From Flavobacteriales bacterium (lineage in GTDB: Bacteria; Bacteroidota; Bacteroidia; Flavobacteriales_F; PHOS-HE28): a DNA stretch of 11,322 nt. Shown here piece by piece: positions 7,567 through 11,322 of the stretch. The stretch's first letter is position 1; each line of letters begins with the position of its first letter. The notes beneath the pieces were generated by a model that was given only the letters and a program-made list of their open reading frames with translations, had not been told where the DNA came from and did no database searches. The DNA lies in the NCBI GenBank assembly GCA_025455765.1, contig JALOLX010000025.1, positions 1 to 11,322 on the forward strand, given 5' to 3'. The position numbers and the translations under genes are program-made.

Positions 7567-8837
7567 CGGCGGATCATGTCCATGCCCATGTAGGGCTGCA
7601 GGGCCTTGGGAATGCGAATGCCCTCCGGGGTCTGGTTGTTCTCCAGCAGGGCCGCCACGATCCGGGCCAGCGCCAGGGCACTACCGTTCAAGGTGTGCGC
7701 AAGCCGGGGCTTCTTGTCCTCGCCGCGGTAACGCAGCTTCAGGCGGTTGCTCTGGAAGGTCTCGAAGTTGCTGATGCTGCTCACTTCGAGCCAGCGTTGC
7801 TGCGCTGCGCTGTACACCTCCATGTCGTAGGTCATGGCGCTCGCGAAGCCCATGTCACCGCCGCACAGCAACAGCTGTCGGTAAGGCAGCTCCAGGTCGC
7901 GCAGCAGGCCTTTCACGTGCTCCACCATGTCCTCCAGCGCGGCGTAGCTGTTCTCGGGCAGTTCCACCCGCACGATCTCCACCTTGTCGAACTGGTGTAC
8001 ACGGTTGAGGCCGCGCACATGAGCGCCGTAGCTCCCGGCCTCGCGGCGGAAGCAGGGGGTGTAGCCCACCAGCTTCACGGGTAGCTTGTCCGTGTCCACG
8101 ATCTCGTCGCGGTAGAGGTTGGTGATGGGCACTTCCGCCGTGGGAATGAGGTAGAGATCATCCACGGTGGCGTGGTACATCTGTCCTTCCTTGTCGGGCA
8201 GCTGTCCGGTGGCGAAGGCGCTCGCAGCGTTCACCATATGAGGCGGAATGATCTCGCGGTAACCGGCTGCCGTGGCCCGGTCGAGGAAGAAGGTGATCAG
8301 GGCGCGCTGGAGCTTGGCACCCGGTCCACTGTACACCGGGAAGCCCGCACCCGTGACCTTCACGCCGAGGTCCATGTGCAGGAAGCCGTATTCCTCGCCC
8401 AGTTCCCAGTGCGGCTTGGCGTCGGGACCCAATTGGGGAATGGTGCCTTCCTGCACCACCACGGTGTTCTCCTCAGGAGTGCGTCCCACGGGCACCTTGG
8501 CGTTGGGTGCGTTCGGAATGGTGCAGAGGTGATCGTGGAGCTGTCCCTCGAGCTGTTCGAGGCGCTCGCGCAGGGTCTGGGAGCTGGCCTTGAGCGCGGT
8601 GGTGCGCGACTTTGAGGTTTCGGCTTCTTCCTTCCGCCCAGCTTTCATCAGTTCACCGATGGTGCGGCTTAGCCCGTTGAGTTCAGCGAGCTGGGCATCC
8701 AGTTCGGTCTGGGTGGTACGACGTTGCTCGTCCAGATCGAGGGCACGGTCCAACAAGGTCGTGGCGTCGATGTTGCGTTTGTTGAGGCGTTGTTCGGCCT
8801 CTGCACGGTGGGCTCTCAGGAAGGGCAGCTCGAGCAT
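7563..8837 (-). CDS. serS: Seryl-tRNA synthetase
   Basis: Charges tRNA-Ser (and tRNA-Sec where present) with serine, in the cytoplasm. The 424 residues are the normal class II SerRS length. Residues about 28-104 form the charged antiparallel coiled-coil arm that grips the tRNA-Ser long variable arm. The catalytic core has LHMDLGVKVTGAGFPVY, PTAEVPITN (232-240) with the TxE serine-binding motif, motif 2 FRREAGSYGAHVRGLNRVHQ (263-282) followed by FDKVE, ISNFETFQSNRLKLRYR, and motif 3 with NGSALALARIVAALLENNQ (384-402). All expected catalytic segments are intact. It is the first gene of a five-gene packed operon, with its own upstream gap after the rpmA terminator. No Shine-Dalgarno sequence is seen, which is normal for Bacteroidota. 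Confidence 0.98.
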   Translation of the reverse strand: MLELPFLRAHRAEAEQRLNKRNIDATTLLDRALDLDEQRRTTQTELDAQLAELNGLSRTIGELMKAGRKEEAETSKSRTTALKASSQTLRERLEQLEGQLHDHLCTIPNAPNAKVPVGRTPEENTVVVQEGTIPQLGPDAKPHWELGEEYGFLHMDLGVKVTGAGFPVYSGPGAKLQRALITFFLDRATAAGYREIIPPHMVNAASAFATGQLPDKEGQMYHATVDDLYLIPTAEVPITNLYRDEIVDTDKLPVKLVGYTPCFRREAGSYGAHVRGLNRVHQFDKVEIVRVELPENSYAALEDMVEHVKGLLRDLELPYRQLLLCGGDMGFASAMTYDMEVYSAAQQRWLEVSSISNFETFQSNRLKLRYRGEDKKPRLAHTLNGSALALARIVAALLENNQTPEGIRIPKALQPYMGMDMIRR

Positions 8838-8861
8838 GTGGAAAGGAAGTGATCGGAGGGG

Positions 8862-8869
8862 TAAAGGTA
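8862..8869 (-). promoter_or_regulatory. Candidate -7 element for serS operon
   Basis: The minus strand reads TACCTTTA, one mismatch from TAnnTTTG, 24 bases before the serS ATG. No TTTG -33 box is seen at the usual spacing, where the sequence runs into the rpmA terminator hairpin. Support is mainly positional: serS follows a terminator and needs a promoter in this 49-base space. Confidence 0.35.
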
Positions 8870-8886
8870 GGGGGGAAGGAACGAGA

Positions 8887-8909
8887 AAGCCCCCGATGGA
8901 CGGGGGCTT
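8887..8909 (-). terminator. Intrinsic terminator after rpmA
   Basis: A perfect 9-bp inverted repeat (AAGCCCCCG at 8887-8895 against CGGGGGCTT at 8901-8909) with a 5-nt loop. On the minus strand it lies 23 bases after the rpmA stop and is followed by TCTCGTTCC, a weak U-tract that makes only TTT together with the end of the stem. The hairpin is very GC-rich and well placed between the rplU-rpmA unit and serS. Confidence 0.75.
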
Positions 8910-8932
8910 CCGATGACGAAGAGGGGAGGTGC

Positions 8933-9193
8933 TCAGTTCTCAGCGGGAAGCACGCTCACATAGCTGCGTTCGCCGCGCTTCTTTTCGAACTTCACCACGC
9001 CGTTGGCCAGCGCGAAGAGGGTATGGTCCACGCCGATGCCCACGTTCTTACCGGGGTGGTGGCGGGTTCCGCGCTGCCGCACGATGATGTTGCCGGCCAC
9101 GGCGGTCTGTCCGCCGAAGAGCTTGATACCGAGTCGCTTCGAGTGCGATTCGCGGCCGTTCTGGGTACTGCCTTCACCTTTCTTGTGTGCCAT
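8933..9193 (-). CDS. rpmA: 50S ribosomal protein L27
   Basis: Component of the large ribosomal subunit whose N-terminal tail reaches toward the peptidyl-transferase centre. The 86 residues are a full-length L27: MAHKKGEGSTQNGRESHSKR at the start, then LGIKLFGGQTAVAGNIIVRQ, GTRHHPGKNVGIGVDHTLFA and a VKFEKKRGERSYVSV ending. It begins directly with MAHKKG, so there is no N-terminal pre-sequence of the cleaved Firmicutes type. It follows rplU by 56 bases, the standard L21-L27 pairing, and is followed by a terminator; an Obg gene, often third in this cluster elsewhere, is not present here. Confidence 0.98.
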   Translation of the reverse strand: MAHKKGEGSTQNGRESHSKRLGIKLFGGQTAVAGNIIVRQRGTRHHPGKNVGIGVDHTLFALANGVVKFEKKRGERSYVSVLPAEN

Positions 9194-9249
9194 GGCTTTG
9201 GGGGTCTTGGGGGATGCTGGGGAGGTTCACTCCCTGCGGAGCCGTGCTA

Positions 9250-9762
9250 TTACTTATCGTCCTTTTTGGGAGCGGCCTTCTTTGCGGCTGCTTTTTTGGG
9301 GGCTGCTTTCTTGGCGGGGGCGGCCTTTTTTGCAGCGGCTTTCTTCGGGGCGGCCTCTTTGGTGGCGGCGCTCTTCTTCACTTTGGGCTCAGCGGCCTTC
9401 ACTTCCTTCTTGGCGGGAGCCGTGCTCTTGCTGGCATCGAACTTCTCGCCTTTGCCCAGGATGGCTTCCACCCACAGCTCGGTGAGGTACTGGCGGTGGC
9501 CGTTCATCTTCTGGTAGCCCTTGCGGCGCTTCTTTTTGAAGACGAGGACCTTGTCGCCCTTGCCATGGCTGAGGACCTTCACCGCGATGCGGGCGCCTTC
9601 CACCTTGGGGGTGCCGACGTTCACGGTCTTGCCGTCGCTGATCAGCAGCACATTGTCAAGCTCCACGTGCTTGCCTTCCTCGGCTTCGAGGCGGTGCACT
9701 TTCAGCTTCTGGGCCTGCTTCACTTTGAACTGCTGGCCGGCGATGTCAACGATGGCGTACAT
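9250..9762 (-). CDS. rplU: 50S ribosomal protein L21 with Lys/Ala/Pro-rich C-terminal tail
   Basis: Large-subunit protein that binds 23S rRNA. Residues 1-103 are a complete L21: MYAIVDIAGQQFKVKQAQKL at the start, the LLISDGKTVNVGTP segment, VKVLSHGKGDKVLVFKKKRR and KGYQKMNGHRQYLTELWVEA near the end. L21 is normally about 100-105 residues; this one is 170. The extra part (about 104-170) is low-complexity and strongly basic, with PKKAAAKKAAP occurring twice (139-149 and 155-165) and an acidic end KKDDK. The tail resembles histone H1-like or nucleic-acid-binding tails. An ATG 25 codons further upstream is open but lies beyond the promoter, so MYAIVDI is the start; GGAGAG a few bases before it could serve as an unusually SD-like site for this phylum. 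Confidence 0.97.
   Translation of the reverse strand: MYAIVDIAGQQFKVKQAQKLKVHRLEAEEGKHVELDNVLLISDGKTVNVGTPKVEGARIAVKVLSHGKGDKVLVFKKKRRKGYQKMNGHRQYLTELWVEAILGKGEKFDASKSTAPAKKEVKAAEPKVKKSAATKEAAPKKAAAKKAAPAKKAAPKKAAAKKAAPKKDDK
9268..9348 (-). repeat. Imperfect internal repeat encoding PKKAAAKKAAP in the L21 tail
   Basis: Two 33-base units (9316-9348 and 9268-9300) encode the same 11-residue peptide but with different codons, separated by 15 bases encoding AKKAA. The peptide is conserved better than the DNA, which suggests selection on composition rather than recent slippage. Confidence 0.6.
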
Positions 9763-9784
9763 GGTCTCTCCAGGAAATGGGCTG

Positions 9785-9815
9785 CAAATGTAATGGATCT
9801 GTGGGAACTGACAAA
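9785..9815 (-). promoter_or_regulatory. Bacteroidota-type promoter of rplU-rpmA
   Basis: The minus strand reads TTTG (9812-9815), a 19-nt spacer, then TACATTTG (9785-9792), an exact match in both boxes and spacing to the TTTG-N19-TAnnTTTG consensus of Bacteroidota sigma-70-type promoters. The -7 box ends 22 bases before the rplU ATG, giving a leader of roughly 15-20 nt, too short for a complex leader structure. Confidence 0.85.
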
Positions 9816-9906
9816 CCCGTGTCCAAAACATGGCCAAGCAGGCGGTGCTGAACTGGGAAAGCGTTCTGGTGCTGGTGTTATTGGTCTGCTCTTCAGGTGG
9901 TTATGT

Positions 9907-9949
9907 AAAAAGGGCGAGTGGCGAGGTGGCATTCTCTCGCTACTCGCCC
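9907..9949 (-). terminator. Intrinsic terminator after metK
   Basis: A 14-bp stem (9912-9925 with 9936-9949; GGGCGAGT and ACTCGCCC ends, with one G.U pair or A.C mismatch depending on strand) with a 10-nt loop, followed on the minus strand by TTTTT (9911-9907). It starts 14 bases after the metK stop. This is the strongest terminator in the window. Confidence 0.9.
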
Positions 9950-9963
9950 GATCGCTTCTCCCC

Positions 9964-11180
9964 TTACAGCTTGAAGGCCTTCTTCACCGCGCTCACGGCG
10001 TTCAGCTCTTCCCAAGGGAACAGCTTCACCTTCACCGAAGCCTTTTGTCCTGCATTACTGAAGGTCTTGGTCACCTCCCGGCATTCGCGGCCCATGTGTC
10101 CGTAGGCGGCCGTTTCGCTGTAGATGGGCGTGCGGAGCTTGAAGCGCTGTTCGATGAAGTAGGGGCGCATGTCGAACTCCTTCATGCCGCCCACCACCTT
10201 GGCGATCTGGCCGTCGCTGAGCTTCACCTTGCTGGTACCGTAGGTGTTCACATAAAAGCCCACGGGCTTGGCCACACCGATGGCGTAGGCCACCTGCACC
10301 AGGCACTCGTCGCACACGCCGGCCGCCACCAAGTGCTTGGCCACGTGGCGCGCCGCATAGGCCGCACTGCGTGCGCGCCCTTGCCGCCGTAAGTGTCCAC
10401 GATGATCTTGCGGCCCGTGAGACCGGTGTCGCCATGGGGACCGCCGATCACGAACTTGCCGGTGGGGTTGATGTGGTAGGCGATGTCCTTGCCGAAGAGG
10501 GCCTGCACCCGCTTGGGGAGCTGCTTCATCACTCGGGGAATGAGGATCTCGATCACATCCTTCTTGATGCGGGCCAGCATCTTCGCCTCCTTGTCGAAGT
10601 CGTCGTGCTGGGTGCTCACCACGATGGCGTCGATGCGCTTGGGCGTGTGGTCGTCGTTGTACTCGATGGTCACCTGGCTCTTGGCATCGGGGCGCAGGTA
10701 GGGCATCTTGCTGTTCTTCTCGCGGCGGATGGCGGCCAGCTCACGCAGGAGCATGTGGCTGATCTCCAAGGCCAGTGGCATCAGGTTGTCCGTGTCGCGG
10801 CAGGCATAGCCGAACATCATGCCCTGGTCGCCAGCGCCTTGTTCTTCAGGCTTCTTGCGCTCCACGCCCTGGTTGATGTCGGGGCTTTGTTCGTGGATGG
10901 CGCTGAGCACGCCGCAGCTGTGCGCCTCGAACATGTATTCGCTCTTGGTGTAGCCGATCTTCTCGATCACGTCGCGGGCGATCTGCTGCACATCGAGGTA
11001 GGCCTTGCTTTTCACCTCGCCGGCCAGCACCACCTGCCCGGTGGTCACCAGCGTTTCGCAGGCCACCTTACTACTGGGGTCGAAGGCGAGGAAGTGGTCG
11101 ATAAGGGCATCACTGATCTGGTCGGCGACCTTGTCGGGGTGGCCTTCGCTGACGGACTCGGAGGTGAAGAGATAGGGCAT
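9964..11180 (-). pseudogene. metK: S-adenosylmethionine synthetase, disrupted by an internal frameshifting deletion
   Basis: MetK makes SAM from methionine and ATP. The N-terminal frame starts MPYLFTSESVSEGHPDKVAD and holds GHPDK, GAGDQGMMFGYA and GGPHGDTGLTGRKIIVDTYG, all family hallmarks. At KGAH the frame breaks. The rest of the protein continues in another frame from AGT GCG GCC (SAAYAARHVAKHLVAAGVCD) to the normal C-terminus. Between KGA and SAAY the family has HGGGAFSGKDPSKVDR (48 nt); here only 5 nt remain (10369-10373), a net loss of 43 nt. Restoring 43 nt gives 1260 nt, 419 residues, the normal length. The lost loop carries catalytic Lys and Asp residues (Lys265, Lys269 and Asp271 in E. 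coli numbering). As read, the product would end after 310 residues at 10248 with a 41-residue out-of-frame tail. No other damage is seen, so this is either a very recent lesion or a sequencing/assembly error. An upstream ATG (11204) is less likely as start. Confidence 0.9.
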
Positions 11181-11201
11181 GGGGTGCGTATTGGCAGGGT
11201 G

Positions 11202-11209
11202 CAAAGGAA
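11202..11209 (-). promoter_or_regulatory. Weak candidate -7 element for metK
   Basis: The minus strand reads TTCCTTTG, one mismatch from TAnnTTTG, 21 bases before the metK ATG. A TTG lies only 12 nt upstream of it and no -33 box occurs at 19-21 nt. The gap between the preceding stop and metK is 71 bases, so metK may instead be read from an upstream promoter. No SAM-riboswitch-like leader fits in this space. Confidence 0.3.
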
Positions 11210-11251
11210 ATCTTTCCCGGGCAAGTTGGCGCGTCCCGCTTCTGGACGTGC

Positions 11252-11322
11252 TCAGCGGCCGGTGAGTTCCTTGAACACGTCCTCCAACCCGCGTTCGCTG
11301 CGCTGCATGCCCAGCACTTGCA
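11252..11322 (-). CDS. C-terminal end of probable ABC transporter ATP-binding protein (truncated by window)
   Basis: Only the last 22 residues and the stop are inside the window; the frame is open to the right edge. They read VLGMQRSERGLEDVFKELTG plus a final Arg. The pattern LE(D/E)VF..LT at the very end is typical of ATPase subunits of ABC-2 type exporters, including the GldA-like proteins of Bacteroidota. No Walker or signature motif is available here, so the family call rests on this short tail alone. The stop lies 71 bases before metK on the same strand. Confidence 0.5.
   Translation of the reverse strand, partial: QVLGMQRSERGLEDVFKELTGR

Noticed and set aside
9253..9453. Repetitive GC/T-rich stretch that might be taken for a tandem repeat or CRISPR-like array
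   Set aside because: The units are in frame, codon-varied and encode the L21 tail; there are no regular spacers.
9830..10105. Plus-strand 91-codon frame with a hydrophobic, signal-like beginning in the rplU-metK gap
   Set aside because: It runs through the terminator stem and then antisense to metK; no promoter or conserved motif supports it. The hydrophobic stretch seems accidental.
9964..10344. The 3' part of metK as an independent small gene starting at MAKHLVAAG
   Set aside because: The frame continues upstream with SAAYAARHV, normal MetK sequence, so it is the rear of the broken gene rather than a separate start.
9187..10392. 401-codon plus-strand frame crossing rplU and metK
   Set aside because: It reads through the antisense of two conserved genes, the rplU promoter and the metK terminator, so it is not plausible as a gene.
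11222..11245. Small inverted repeat CGTCC/GGACG between the ABC gene and metK
   Set aside because: Only 5 bp of stem with no U-tract; too weak to call a terminator.
11181..11251. Possible SAM riboswitch before metK
   Set aside because: Only 71 bases separate the genes, and no conserved SAM-riboswitch core or terminator/antiterminator pair is apparent.

Overview
The window looks like ordinary chromosomal core DNA from a high-GC member of the Bacteroidota, most likely a Flavobacteriales-type environmental lineage. The phylum call rests on promoters of the Bacteroidota form (TTTG, 19-nt spacer, TAnnTTTG, seen intact upstream of rplU, with a perfect TAnnTTTG upstream of mgtE), the scarcity of Shine-Dalgarno sequences in front of clear start codons, and a DUF4286 protein next to rsmA. 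The lineage below phylum is a guess.

Layout. At the left edge is the 3' part of a plus-strand aspartate kinase (1-795). Everything else is on the minus strand, so transcription runs right to left. Read in that direction: (i) the C-terminal end of a probable ABC transporter ATPase (11252-11322, cut by the window edge); (ii) metK, S-adenosylmethionine synthetase, broken by an apparent 43-nt frameshifting deletion at about 10369-10373 and followed by a strong intrinsic terminator (9907-9949); (iii) rplU-rpmA (ribosomal proteins L21 and L27) with its own promoter and terminator, L21 carrying a Lys/Ala/Pro-rich tail; (iv) a tightly packed operon serS - small lipoprotein - TPR protein - DUF4286 - rsmA, in which neighbouring genes overlap by 4 bases (ATGA) or lie 2 bases apart; (v) a second packed operon mgtE - D-2-hydroxyacid dehydrogenase - glycerophosphodiester phosphodiesterase, again with ATGA overlaps, converging on the aspartate kinase with only 15 bases between stops.

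How the genes work together. Most are housekeeping: translation (serS, rplU, rpmA, rsmA), methyl-donor supply (metK, whose product SAM is the substrate of RsmA), Mg2+ uptake (mgtE), amino-acid synthesis (lysC, possibly the dehydrogenase) and phospholipid head-group turnover (the phosphodiesterase). The lipoprotein/TPR pair is probably envelope-associated and has no function I can name. I see no mobile element, CRISPR array, tRNA, rRNA, defence island or biosynthetic cluster, and no convincing undescribed system. The most notable anomaly is the broken metK: the gene is normally essential, and the missing piece is its glycine-rich catalytic loop. An assembly or sequencing error has to be excluded first.
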